Position numbers and translations under genes: made by a program | Part shown: piece by piece, positions 1-7,777 of the stretch | Numbering within the stretch: the first letter of the stretch is position 1 | Layout: every line of letters starts with the position of its first letter | Notes under the pieces: generated by a model | What the model was told of the DNA's origin: nothing | Databases searched by the model: none | The model's input: only the letters and a program-made list of their open reading frames with translations | Source of the DNA: Candidatus Binatia bacterium | GTDB taxonomy: Bacteria > Desulfobacterota_B > Binatia > UBA9968 | Direction: 5' to 3' | DNA length: 18,875 nucleotides | Assembly: GCA_025922795.1 (NCBI GenBank) | Contig: JAICHC010000003.1 | Location: 1 to 18,875 of the forward strand

Positions 1-139
1 ATAATGATGCAAGAAGCAGAAAATTTTTGACCGACGCCGTGTCAATCGAAAACGTTACGTTCCGCTAAAATACCCGGAAATACCAATCGGCGTTTGGTAT
101 GCGATTTGCGGATATCCACGGTAACTTCTCGAACTGACG
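1..139. other. Left-edge non-coding stretch
   Basis: AT-richer stretch before the first gene. A TAAAAT hexamer at 66-71 resembles a sigma-70 -10 element, but no good -35 lies 16-18 bases upstream. No coding sequence or RNA gene was recognised. Confidence 0.3.
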
Positions 140-151
140 GTGGGCGATTCA

Positions 152-538
152 ATGAATTCATGGCAAGAACAAGTTCTTGACTCCATCAACCATCGAGGAT
201 GCGGCATTCGCGCGGCATCTTATGCGCTCGGACCGCAGGCCTGGCTGCCCGAAGCCTGTATGTGGCTGGAGACCGAGTCCGGATTGCGCAGGTTGTGGGT
301 CCGTAGTTTCGCTCACTGCTTTGATGCCGAAAAGCTGACGTTCCCAAACAAATTGGACGCCGACAATTGGGCGCTCAGCGCGGCGAGGATGATCATCGAT
401 CGCGCACTGGAACAATTTGCGTCCAAAGCCGCTCCTGATGAGCGCGTCCCGGCGAAATCATTCACCGCTGCATGGAAAGTGGCGCGCCATGCCGTGCTCG
501 CGCTTTTGCGACTCAAGAACCTCCGTTCATCTCGCTAG
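152..538 (+). CDS. Small hypothetical protein (128 aa)
   Basis: I do not recognise this protein and assign no function. The ATG at 152 is preferred over an in-frame GTG at 140, because a partial Shine-Dalgarno (GGTGGG, 139-144) sits seven bases before it. The product looks soluble and mostly helical. It has several tryptophans in its first two thirds and a basic C-terminal tail (ending RLKNLRSSR). There is no signal peptide, membrane segment or cysteine-rich motif; its cysteines are scattered. It stands alone: the next gene starts about 310 bases downstream. Antisense frames overlap it, but this frame has the better start context and composition. It could be a lineage-specific orphan gene. 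Confidence 0.5.
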   Translation: MNSWQEQVLDSINHRGCGIRAASYALGPQAWLPEACMWLETESGLRRLWVRSFAHCFDAEKLTFPNKLDADNWALSAARMIIDRALEQFASKAAPDERVPAKSFTAAWKVARHAVLALLRLKNLRSSR

Positions 539-850
539 TTTCTGGCGTTCTCCTCTTTTTGATCTCATCGCGGCGAACCTCCCGAAGCTGCCGCCGTGCG
601 GGTTGACGGCTTTCTGGTCGGATTCCGTCACTCCCGCCGGGTTATAGCGGAGCCCGCGCCACTGAAAGGGATTTGTCGAACCGATCGGGCCTGATAGTTT
701 TAAAACAATCTGACCGCCGGTTCCGATGATAAGCACCTCACCCTGGGGAATAGTTGACTTCGGCGAGTTCATCCAGTTCGGCTTGACAGACTTCAGCGCC
801 GTTTGTAAGGAACTATAGACGCTTATACCGCGCTATGCACGGAGGGGCTT
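539..850. other. 312-base gap without a convincing gene
   Basis: No recognisable gene. A minus-strand frame (527-772, 81 aa) is open but has no ribosome-binding site and no recognisable motif. The right end holds a TTGACA hexamer and the ribosome-binding site of the cupin gene. Confidence 0.4.
783..811 (+). promoter_or_regulatory. Possible sigma-70 promoter of the cupin gene
   Basis: A perfect TTGACA (783-788) is followed after 17 bases by TAAGGA (806-811), a poor -10. It is the only consensus -35 in the gap upstream of the gene starting at 851. Assignment is tentative. Confidence 0.25.
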
Positions 851-1846
851 ATGGACCTGCAGGATTTGAGTCACTGGATGAAGGAACGAAACCTGAAAGG
901 CCACTGGGAGCATTCGGAGTGGTCGCAGACCGTGAAGCCTTATTTGTGGAAGGGCAAGGATATTTTTCAGGCGCTCAATTGGGCCGGCGATCTAATCACC
1001 ACCGGCGAAGCAGGCCGCCGAACCATCCAGATGCGAAATCCGGGACTTGCCGCCGGTATGACCAACACGGTGCATATCTCGGTGCAGTTGGTCAAGCCCG
1101 GTGAAATCGCCGCAGCGCATCGGCATACCGCGGCGGCGATCCGTTTCATCGTCCAGGGCACCCCCAATGCTTACACAATCGTCGAAGGCGAGCGCTTCCC
1201 GATGTTGGAAGGCGATTTTATTACCACGCCAAACTGGACCTGGCACGATCATTTCAACAATTCGAGCGAGCCGGTCATGTGGCTCGACGGTTTGGATGTT
1301 CGTCTCGTGACTCATTTCGGCGCGATGATCCAGGAAAATTTTGCCAAACCTCAACAGCCGGTCGAGAAGCCCGAAGATTTTTCAACGAAGGTTTTTGGTC
1401 ACGCGCGGCCGACGTGGATCAAGAAAACCTTCGAGGTGCCACCGTATCGCTATCCGTGGGAAGAGACCTACGCAACACTGCAAGCGCTTAAACAAAGCGC
1501 CGGCGATTGCTTCGACGGCGTGTTGCTCGAATATTCGAATCCTCATACCGGCGGTCCGACCTTGCCGACTTTTTCCTGCCGAGTCCAGCTGCTCCGGCCC
1601 AAGGAGAAAACCCAAACTCACCGCCACACCAGCACCACGGTTTACTATGCGTTCCGCGGCAGGGGCATGACCAAAGTGTCGGCCAATGAATTCAATTGGG
1701 ACAAGAGCGATATTTTCGTCGTCCCGTCCTGGCAATGGCACTCGCACGAAAACACGGCCAGCGAAGACGCGATTCTGTTTTCAATTACTGATCAGCCGGC
1801 CAGCGAGGCGTTGGGATTGTACCGGGAAGAGGTGGAAAGCTTATAG
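851..1846 (+). CDS. Two-cupin dioxygenase, gentisate 1,2-dioxygenase-like
   Basis: The likely role is Fe(II)-dependent ring cleavage of gentisate or a related hydroxybenzoate (for example salicylate or 1-hydroxy-2-naphthoate), giving maleylpyruvate-type products in the cytoplasm. The 331-aa length is close to the usual 340-380 of the family. Two cupin domains are visible. The first has HRH at residues 90-92 and WHDH at 131-134; the second has HRH at 257-259 and WHSH at 296-299. Metal-ligand histidines are therefore kept in both halves, whereas some family members keep them in only one. ATG 851 is supported by GGAGGGG at 841-847. The gene stands alone, convergent with the flavoprotein gene; no fumarylpyruvate hydrolase or maleylpyruvate isomerase follows. 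The bicupin fold is certain, the exact substrate is not. Confidence 0.85.
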   Translation: MDLQDLSHWMKERNLKGHWEHSEWSQTVKPYLWKGKDIFQALNWAGDLITTGEAGRRTIQMRNPGLAAGMTNTVHISVQLVKPGEIAAAHRHTAAAIRFIVQGTPNAYTIVEGERFPMLEGDFITTPNWTWHDHFNNSSEPVMWLDGLDVRLVTHFGAMIQENFAKPQQPVEKPEDFSTKVFGHARPTWIKKTFEVPPYRYPWEETYATLQALKQSAGDCFDGVLLEYSNPHTGGPTLPTFSCRVQLLRPKEKTQTHRHTSTTVYYAFRGRGMTKVSANEFNWDKSDIFVVPSWQWHSHENTASEDAILFSITDQPASEALGLYREEVESL

Positions 1847-1871
1847 CCAGGCGCTTTGAGGATCGAAGATC

Positions 1872-1885
1872 GAGGATAGATCCTC
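1872..1885. other. Small hairpin between convergent genes
   Basis: GAGGAT-AG-ATCCTC forms a short perfect inverted repeat in the 59-base gap between two convergent genes, inside a run of repeated GATCGA/GATC-like words (1861-1895). It has no T-tract, so a terminator role is weakly supported. Confidence 0.3.
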
Positions 1886-1905
1886 CATTATCGATCACCA
1901 ACGAA

Positions 1906-3300
1906 TCATCTGAGGGCGGCGTTTTCTCCGGCCAAGATACCCGTTACGACGGCTTGCATTAAACCGCCGGTGTAGCCGCCGCGATAGCCGCCCATGAGAC
2001 CGCCGATGGCGTCGCCGGCGGCGTAGAGGCCGGCGATCGGTTGCTCGTCTTCATTCAAAACTTCAGCGCGCCCGTTGATTAAAACACCGCCCATGGTGAA
2101 CGTGATACCGGGGATCACCCTCAAGCCATAGTAGGGCGGGCGCAGCGGTCTGGGTTTGCCGGTTCGGGGGATCCTTAACGAACTTGCATCCTTTGACGCG
2201 GCCGCGCGATTGTAATCTTGGATCGTCCCCGCTAAACGCCCGGAATCGACACCGATTGCATTTGCCAGGCCTTTGATCTCCGGGTCAGAGAAAATCTCAC
2301 CCTCGTTGTCCATCAGCCAGGGATTGGGCGCCGGAGTTTTGACCGATTTCGCAAATACATCATCTCTGGCGGCCTCCCAGGATTCCTGATCGAAGATTAG
2401 CGTGGCGCCGGTCGGGTGCTCGGCGCGCGCCAGCTCGTTGGCGACGGCGACATCGCCGCGGCCTTCGTCGACAAAACGTTCGCCCTTGCGATCGACAAGA
2501 ATTCCCTCATCGACAAAAGAGTCGAGTCTCGGGTAAGGCCAGAAACGGTCATCGACCAGAGCTTTGCGCGAGATCAGATGGCCGTAGAAGTAATTCAAGT
2601 TGACCGCCTTGGCGCCGACTTCGAGCGCCATGCGCAAGCCGTCGCCAGTGCACTGCTTCGAGCCGCGCAGCTTGCACTGATCGGCGCATGGCCCGACGTA
2701 TTGCCGCAGCATGCCCTTGTTGGCGCTAAAGCCGCCGGTCGATAAAATCGTCGCTCGGCTGTGCAGCTCGATTTCCGCCCCATCTTTTTTGGCCGACACG
2801 CCGCAAGCTCGGCCGTTTTCAAACAATAATTTTCGACCTTCCATGCCGTTCAAGTAAGTCCCGCCGAGTGTCAGGAAGCGCTCTTTGAGCTTGGCAAGCG
2901 CGCGCGTACCGACGTCTTTCTTGTACACCGGTGCAAGCGATACTTGGCCGGACTGATCGAGCCAGATTCTGCCGGGCTCGCTCTCCGTGACTTTGACGGC
3001 GCTGCTGATGAGCCAGTCCACCGCCCGGCCGCAACTTTCCGACCAAGCTTTACCCAGGTCCGGATACGCCACCCCTTCCGACATGACGAACTGATACAGT
3101 TCGGTCGGATCCGCTCTGGGGCTCTTGCCGCCGGCGCGCAGGCTTCCGGAGGCCATGAGTACATTGCCATCGCCCAGCGCACCGGGGCTCTTATCGATCA
3201 AGACGACCCTTGCGCTTTTTTCCGAGGCGCGCACGGCGGCGGTGAAGCCGGCCAGGCCGGCACCGACGACGAGAACGTCAGAAGATATCATCTCCATCAT
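1906..3300 (-). CDS. FAD-dependent oxidoreductase, fumarate reductase/succinate dehydrogenase flavoprotein type
   Basis: This 464-aa flavoprotein belongs to the FAD-binding-2 family (fumarate reductase flavoprotein, 3-ketosteroid dehydrogenase, tricarballylate dehydrogenase and relatives). These enzymes oxidise or reduce a C-C bond next to a carbonyl or carboxylate. The N-terminal dinucleotide fold shows VVGAGLAG (residues 11-18) and an acidic strand end (VVLIDK, 32-37). The C-terminus carries the flavin-contact block LYAAGDAIGG followed by a glycine-rich GGYRGGYTGG. There is no signal peptide or haem motif, so it is probably soluble. Start choice among the Met residues 1, 2 and 4 is loose, with only a weak GGA upstream. 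It lies just downstream of the broken substrate-binding-protein gene on the same strand, suggesting a former transport-plus-oxidoreductase operon. Substrate unknown. Confidence 0.85.
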   Translation of the reverse strand: MMEMISSDVLVVGAGLAGFTAAVRASEKSARVVLIDKSPGALGDGNVLMASGSLRAGGKSPRADPTELYQFVMSEGVAYPDLGKAWSESCGRAVDWLISSAVKVTESEPGRIWLDQSGQVSLAPVYKKDVGTRALAKLKERFLTLGGTYLNGMEGRKLLFENGRACGVSAKKDGAEIELHSRATILSTGGFSANKGMLRQYVGPCADQCKLRGSKQCTGDGLRMALEVGAKAVNLNYFYGHLISRKALVDDRFWPYPRLDSFVDEGILVDRKGERFVDEGRGDVAVANELARAEHPTGATLIFDQESWEAARDDVFAKSVKTPAPNPWLMDNEGEIFSDPEIKGLANAIGVDSGRLAGTIQDYNRAAASKDASSLRIPRTGKPRPLRPPYYGLRVIPGITFTMGGVLINGRAEVLNEDEQPIAGLYAAGDAIGGLMGGYRGGYTGGLMQAVVTGILAGENAALR

Positions 3301-3307
3301 TTTTCCG

Positions 3308-3368
3308 TGTCTGTCATCTTGAGGCGGTGGGGAAAAGATCTGAGTTTGCGCGCTTAACGCTCAGCGTT
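3308..3368. repeat. Intergenic repeat-like segment
   Basis: Two short elements lie side by side. The stretch 3308-3344 (TGTCATCTTGAG then AAAAGATCTGAG) resembles the TGTCATCCTGAG...GGATCT type of intergenic repeat common in many environmental bacterial genomes. At 3356-3368 there is a palindrome, AACGCT-C-AGCGTT. Only one copy is in the window, so repeat status rests on resemblance. Confidence 0.35.
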
Positions 3369-3448
3369 CAGCGCAGTGAGTCACCGCCAAATGCTCAAAC
3401 CGATTCCTCGATTGTAATAGCGTCGATCTGCTTGCTTCACGGTTCGGG

Positions 3449-3688
3449 TCATTGTGTCACTGCAGCTTGTATCCCGACTCCTTCGCCACATCCGTCGTCG
3501 CCGTTAGCGGCAAACATGCCCCATTCCTTGGCCGCCAGAAGCGGCAACGCGGTGATAGTAAAACCGGCGTTGGAAATTCTTAACTTGTTCCCGCGCTCTT
3601 GGGCGCCGAGGGAATGCGCCATCACAAAGATCACGGCAATCGCCGTGATCGCCGCTCGCACTGAACGACCCTGAGTCATCGAGGTCAT
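3449..3688 (-). pseudogene. Truncated NMT1/THI5-type ABC transporter substrate-binding protein gene
   Basis: What remains encodes about 79 aa. It has a signal peptide (basic start, hydrophobic core AAITAIAVIFVMAHSLGAQ), then KLRISNAGFTITALPLLAAKEWGMFAANG, the opening of the periplasmic binding proteins of NMT1/THI5-like ABC importers, which are normally 300-340 aa. The start is well defined: ATG 3688 with AAGGAG at 3698-3703. The frame then changes character and stops. In another minus-strand frame, 3457-3498 reads TDVAKESGYKLQ-stop, which looks like a natural C-terminal tail of such a protein. This fits a large internal deletion joining the first about 50 residues to the last about 12 out of frame. 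It was probably the first gene of an operon with the flavoprotein. An alternative is a short secreted peptide, which I consider less likely. Confidence 0.65.
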
Positions 3689-3761
3689 CAATTGTGACTC
3701 CTTTTTTTTCTGCGTTGACGCAAGCGATGCCAGGTTTTTACTTACGATAAATTAGTGTTGC

Positions 3762-3790
3762 TTGACAACCTATTCTTTCCTTGAAACTAT
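3762..3790 (+). promoter_or_regulatory. Possible promoter of hyuB-hyuA
   Basis: TTGACA (3762-3767) is followed after 17 bases by AACTAT (3785-3790, three of six matches). The same bases read TTGTCA on the other strand, facing the substrate-binding-protein remnant, so divergent promoters may have overlapped here. Confidence 0.35.
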
Positions 3791-3823
3791 CGCGCAGAGT
3801 TTTTGCCTCGAGGAGTACGTTAA

Positions 3824-5572
3824 ATGAAAGCGGTGCCAGTTCAGGACTCGTCGACAAGCCCGGAAATTGATCCCATTACACTCGAAGTGATTCGTCACGG
3901 CATCGTTTCCATTTGCGATCAGATCGACGCCAACATGACGCGCACCGCGTTCAGCCCGTATATTTACGAGTACAAAGATTACGCCGTCGGATTCGTCGGC
4001 TCCGAGGGCGAGTTGCTGGCGCAATCGACCGGCGGCATGCCGGTGTTCGTCGCCGATTCGGTCGGCATGGCGGTGAATGACGGTCTGAAGGTATATGGGC
4101 GCGAGCATCTGCACAAAGGCGACGTCATTGTTTGCAATCACGCCGCGGTGCAGGGACAGCATCTCAACAACACGGTCATGTACACCCCGGTGTACGCCGG
4201 TTCCAAGGGCGATGATCTGATCGGGTTTTTCGCCGTCAACTGCCACTGGATCGACATCGGCGGCTCGGCCATCGGTTCGGTTTCCTATTCGTCCACCGAT
4301 ATTTTCATGGAAGGATTGCAGCTGCGCTCGATCAAGCTCTGGTCCAAGGGCGAGCCGATCGAGGAAGTCTATCGCATCATCGAGAACAACACGCGCTTTC
4401 CGCTCGAACTGCTCGGTGACATCGAGGCGCAGCTCGGCGGCTGCCTGCTCGGCCGCGATCTGACGCAAGCCATGGCCGACAAATACGGCACGGCGGTTTT
4501 TCTCGGCGCGCTCGACATCATCCTCGATCAATGTGAAGCCGCGACACGGGAGAAGATTTGGGCGATACCCGACGGTGTTTATCAACACGAAGCGTTTCTT
4601 GATAACGACGGTGTGCGCGATGAAAAAATTCCCATCAAAGTCAAAGTCATTGTCGCCGGTGACGAAATGACCGTCGATTTCTCCGAAATGTCGGATCAAG
4701 TCAAAGGCTGCATCAACTCGGGCTACTACGGCGGCGGGCGAACCTGCGTGCGCGTAGCCTTCAAGTATCTGATCGCCAATGACGAGCCGGCAAACGAGGG
4801 AACTTTCCGGCCGGTGAAGATGATCCTGCCGCAAGGTAAATTGCTCAGCGCCGAGGCGACGGCTGCGATGGGGCTTTACAGCATTCCTTTTCCGACCGTC
4901 ATCGATTGCATCATTAAAGCGCTGGAGCCGGCGTTGCCCGAGCGCGTCACCGGGGCTCACTTCGGGACCTTTTCTTCGCTGAGCTTCGCCGGCAAACGCT
5001 TGGATACCGGCGCGCTGTTCAAAGCCAACGACAGCGGCCATGGCGGTTGGGGCGCGTGCGCGACCCATGACGGCGCCGGCCCGTTTCGCACCATGGCGCA
5101 TGGCGACACCAGACTCATTCCGATCGAGCTGCAGGAATCCATGTATCCGTTTCGTGTCGAAGAGTTCAGATTGCGTCAAGACTCCGGCGGCGCTGGCAAA
5201 TGGCGCGGCGGTCTAGGGTTCGACAAACAGTATATCTTGCTCGCTCCGTGCGAACTGTGGGCGAACTTCGACCGCATCGGTTGCCCGCCGTGGGGCGTGC
5301 AAGGCGCCAAGCGCGGGAAGTCGGGGCAAGTGCTGATCTACAAAAACAGCAATCCAGAGCCTGAGCTGCTTTACAAAACCGAGAATCGCCAGCTCCAGGC
5401 CGGCGATCGTGTGCGTATGTCCACCGGCGGTGGCGGCGGCTACGGCAATCCGCGCGAGCGCCCGGTCGAATTGGTGGAGCGCGACGTGATTCGCGGCTTC
5501 ATTTCGCCGGAAAGCGCGCGCACCGATTACGGCGTCATCATCGACGCAAACGGCAACGCCCGCCGCCTATAG
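3824..5572 (+). CDS. hyuB: Hydantoinase B/oxoprolinase family protein (HyuB)
   Basis: This is the B half of the ATP-dependent hydantoinase/oxoprolinase family: N-methylhydantoinase, 5-oxoprolinase and the related acetone/acetophenone carboxylases. With HyuA it would open a cyclic amide or activate a carbonyl at the cost of ATP in the cytoplasm. The 582-aa length is normal. Family blocks in order are DPITLEVIRHG (16-26), an acidic region around YEYKDYAVGF, GGGRTCVRVAFKYL in the middle, SGGAGKWRGGLGF near residue 455 and STGGGGGYGNPRERP near 531. ATG 3824 has AGGAG at 3811-3815. HyuA follows on the same strand after 94 bases that contain a long hairpin. Specificity within the family cannot be read from sequence. 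Confidence 0.92.
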   Translation: MKAVPVQDSSTSPEIDPITLEVIRHGIVSICDQIDANMTRTAFSPYIYEYKDYAVGFVGSEGELLAQSTGGMPVFVADSVGMAVNDGLKVYGREHLHKGDVIVCNHAAVQGQHLNNTVMYTPVYAGSKGDDLIGFFAVNCHWIDIGGSAIGSVSYSSTDIFMEGLQLRSIKLWSKGEPIEEVYRIIENNTRFPLELLGDIEAQLGGCLLGRDLTQAMADKYGTAVFLGALDIILDQCEAATREKIWAIPDGVYQHEAFLDNDGVRDEKIPIKVKVIVAGDEMTVDFSEMSDQVKGCINSGYYGGGRTCVRVAFKYLIANDEPANEGTFRPVKMILPQGKLLSAEATAAMGLYSIPFPTVIDCIIKALEPALPERVTGAHFGTFSSLSFAGKRLDTGALFKANDSGHGGWGACATHDGAGPFRTMAHGDTRLIPIELQESMYPFRVEEFRLRQDSGGAGKWRGGLGFDKQYILLAPCELWANFDRIGCPPWGVQGAKRGKSGQVLIYKNSNPEPELLYKTENRQLQAGDRVRMSTGGGGGYGNPRERPVELVERDVIRGFISPESARTDYGVIIDANGNARRL

Positions 5573-5591
5573 TCTAAATCGTTTCAAGTTC

Positions 5592-5645
5592 CTAGTTTCT
5601 GGTTTCTAGTTGGATCGGAAGCGAAAACTAGAACCTAGAAACTAG
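5592..5645. repeat. Long inverted repeat between hyuB and hyuA
   Basis: The left arm 5592-5611 (CTAGTTTCTGGTTTCTAGTT) pairs with 5626-5645 at 18 of 20 positions around a 14-base loop. The arms are themselves built from repeated CTAG-TTTC words, and further copies (GAGACCAGAAACTGG) follow up to 5660. No T-tract follows. It could lower hyuA expression or stabilise the upstream mRNA. A partial copy (GGTTTCTAGTTTC) occurs near 12477. Confidence 0.75.
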
Positions 5646-5666
5646 AGACCAGAAACTGGAGTGTTG

Positions 5667-7718
5667 ATGTCCTACGCCATTGCCGTCGACATCGGCGGCA
5701 CGTTTACTGATTTAGTCGCCTTCGACCACGAAACCGAGAAAGTCATTTACGCGAAAAGTCCGACGACTTACGAGAATCTCGTCGACGGTATTCTCGACTG
5801 TTTCAACAAAGCGAAGATCAAGCCCGCCGGCGCGTCCCTGGTGAACCATGGCACGACCCTGGTGATCAACTCCCTGATTCAGCGCAAGGGGGCCAAGACC
5901 GCGTTGGTGACGAGCAAGGGCTTTCGCGACATTCTGGAAATCGCCCGCGGCAACCGGCCCGATCCGTTCGATCTGCACTATCAACGCGACGAGCCTTTGA
6001 TTCCGCGCGAGCTGCGCCTCGAAGTCGCCGAAAGAACCGGCAGCAAAGGCGAAGTCATCACGCCTCTGGATACCACGGCGCTGGAAACGCTTGCCGGGAA
6101 GATCAAACAACTGGGCGTCGAGTCCGTGGCGATTTTTTTCATGAATTCCTACATCAATCCGGCGCACGAAGAAGCCGCCGCAAAAAATCTGAAAGAATTA
6201 TTACCAGACGTTTACATCACCTTCAGCACTGATCTCGCGCGCGAGTGGTATGAATATGAGCGCTGTTCGACCGTTGCCGCCAACGCTTACGTCGGCCCGC
6301 AGGTGAGCACTTACATCCGGCGGTTGGACAACGATCTCAAACGCCAAGGTTTCGGCGGCGCGCTTTTGATGATGGGCTCCAACGGCGGCTTGCTCTCCGC
6401 CGAGCGCACTTGCCGGCAACCCATCGGACTGGTCGAGTCCGGTCCCATTGGCGGCTGCATCGGCGCCGCGGCGTATGCTGAAAAATTGGGATTCAAGAAC
6501 GTCGTCGCGTTCGACATGGGCGGCACCACGGCAAAGTGCGCGCTGGTCGAGAACGGCCGCTTCTCAGTCAACTCCGTCTACTACGCCAACGGCTATGTCA
6601 AAGGTTTTCCGATCAAGTCGGCGGTCATCGACGTCGTCGAAGTGGGCTCGGGCGGCGGTTCCATCGCGTGGCTCGACTCCCAGAGACGACTTCACGTCGG
6701 GCCGCAAAGCGCCGGCTCGACGCCGGGCCCGGTGTGCTATGGCCGCGGCGGCGAAGAGCCGACGGTAACCGACGCGAACTTGGTTCTTGGAAGGCTCAAT
6801 CCGGCGAACTTTCTCGGCGGCGAAATGGAGCTCGAAGTGCGGGCGGCGCAACAGGCCGTGGCGCGAAGAATCGCTACGCCGCTCGGCTATGCGGGCGACG
6901 GCGGAATGATTCAGATCGCTGACGGGATTGTCTCTATTGCGACCATCATCATGGCCGGCGCGATCCGGAAAATTTCCGTCGAGCATGGGCTCGACCCGCG
7001 CGATTTTGTTCTGTTCAGCTATGGCGGCGGCGGACCTCTCCATTGTTGCGCGCTGGCCCATGAACTTAACATTCCAACGATGGTCATTCCGCCTGAGCCG
7101 GGAAATTTTTCGGCCATGGGCATGCTCTTGGCCGATGCACGGCTTGACACCTCGGAGACTTTCGTCGGGGCCTTAAACGAACAAACGATCTCCGCGATGG
7201 CGGAGATTTTTGCCGCTTTGGAGAAGAATGCTGCGGTCGCACTGTCGGCGGAGTTCGCCAGTCGCGACATGTTTTTCGAACATCATGCCGAGATGCGTTA
7301 CCGCGGTCAGCGGCACAATATCAAGGTGCCGGTTTCTGGTCTCAAAGGCGCTGAGCAGATTCGCACTGCTTTTGAGTGCGACTACAAGCGCCGCTACGGT
7401 CATGCCGATGCGAAAGCGCCGGCGGAATTCCAAGCGCTGCATCTGTCCGCTTTCGCGCGTTTGAAAAAACCGGAGATCGCGCGCTTGCCGCGCGCCGCGG
7501 CAAAACCGCAGCCGGTGCAGACGCGGCACATTTATATCGACAACGCAGGTGGTTGGCTGGACGCACAAATTCTTAACCGAGATGCCTTAGAACCGGGGTT
7601 TAGCGGCACGGGTCCGGCGGTGATCGAAGAGTATGGTTCGACGACGCTCGTTTGGCCCGGCGATCGTTTCACCATCGGAGACTTGCATGAGATTCGGATT
7701 CAGTGCGGTGGCGCTTAG
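5667..7718 (+). CDS. hyuA: Hydantoinase A/oxoprolinase family protein (HyuA)
   Basis: This is the ATPase half of the hydantoinase/oxoprolinase pair, with an actin-like nucleotide-binding fold. ATG 5667 is preferred over GTG 5661 because GGAG (5658-5661) lies five bases before it, giving 683 aa, the normal size. The phosphate-1 loop DIGGTFTDLV is at residues 8-17. It is followed by NHGTTLVINSLIQRKGAK, the EIARGNRPDPFDL block, MGSNGGLLSAE, ESGPIGGCIGAA, the second nucleotide loop VVAFDMGGTTAKCAL, VGSGGGSIAW with AGSTPGPVCYGRGG, and SYGGGGPLHCCALA before the C-terminal domain. All conserved glycine motifs are intact. It should act as a complex with HyuB. Candidate substrates include hydantoins, N-methylhydantoin, 5-oxoproline and ketones. 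The gene is convergent with the GGDEF-EAL gene. Confidence 0.92.
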   Translation: MSYAIAVDIGGTFTDLVAFDHETEKVIYAKSPTTYENLVDGILDCFNKAKIKPAGASLVNHGTTLVINSLIQRKGAKTALVTSKGFRDILEIARGNRPDPFDLHYQRDEPLIPRELRLEVAERTGSKGEVITPLDTTALETLAGKIKQLGVESVAIFFMNSYINPAHEEAAAKNLKELLPDVYITFSTDLAREWYEYERCSTVAANAYVGPQVSTYIRRLDNDLKRQGFGGALLMMGSNGGLLSAERTCRQPIGLVESGPIGGCIGAAAYAEKLGFKNVVAFDMGGTTAKCALVENGRFSVNSVYYANGYVKGFPIKSAVIDVVEVGSGGGSIAWLDSQRRLHVGPQSAGSTPGPVCYGRGGEEPTVTDANLVLGRLNPANFLGGEMELEVRAAQQAVARRIATPLGYAGDGGMIQIADGIVSIATIIMAGAIRKISVEHGLDPRDFVLFSYGGGGPLHCCALAHELNIPTMVIPPEPGNFSAMGMLLADARLDTSETFVGALNEQTISAMAEIFAALEKNAAVALSAEFASRDMFFEHHAEMRYRGQRHNIKVPVSGLKGAEQIRTAFECDYKRRYGHADAKAPAEFQALHLSAFARLKKPEIARLPRAAAKPQPVQTRHIYIDNAGGWLDAQILNRDALEPGFSGTGPAVIEEYGSTTLVWPGDRFTIGDLHEIRIQCGGA

Positions 7719-7722
7719 TGGC

Positions 7723-7751
7723 GTTCAAGGTTCGAGCTTCAAAGGTTCAAG
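7723..7751. repeat. Short direct repeat in convergent gap
   Basis: Degenerate tandem words (GTTCAAG, GTTCGAGC, TTCAAAG, GTTCAAG) fill most of the 59-base gap between hyuA and the GGDEF-EAL gene. No terminator hairpin was seen there. Confidence 0.5.
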
Positions 7752-7777
7752 ATGTCAGCGAGAGTGATTCGCAGGTG

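Noticed and set aside
527..772. An 81-aa minus-strand frame in the gap after the first gene
   Set aside because: No ribosome-binding site, no recognisable domain, and it overlaps the end of the 152-538 gene. Not strong enough to call.
3770..5179. A 469-aa open frame on the minus strand
   Set aside because: It lies opposite hyuB, which has clear family motifs. The antisense frame is an artefact of GC-rich codon use and matches no family I know.
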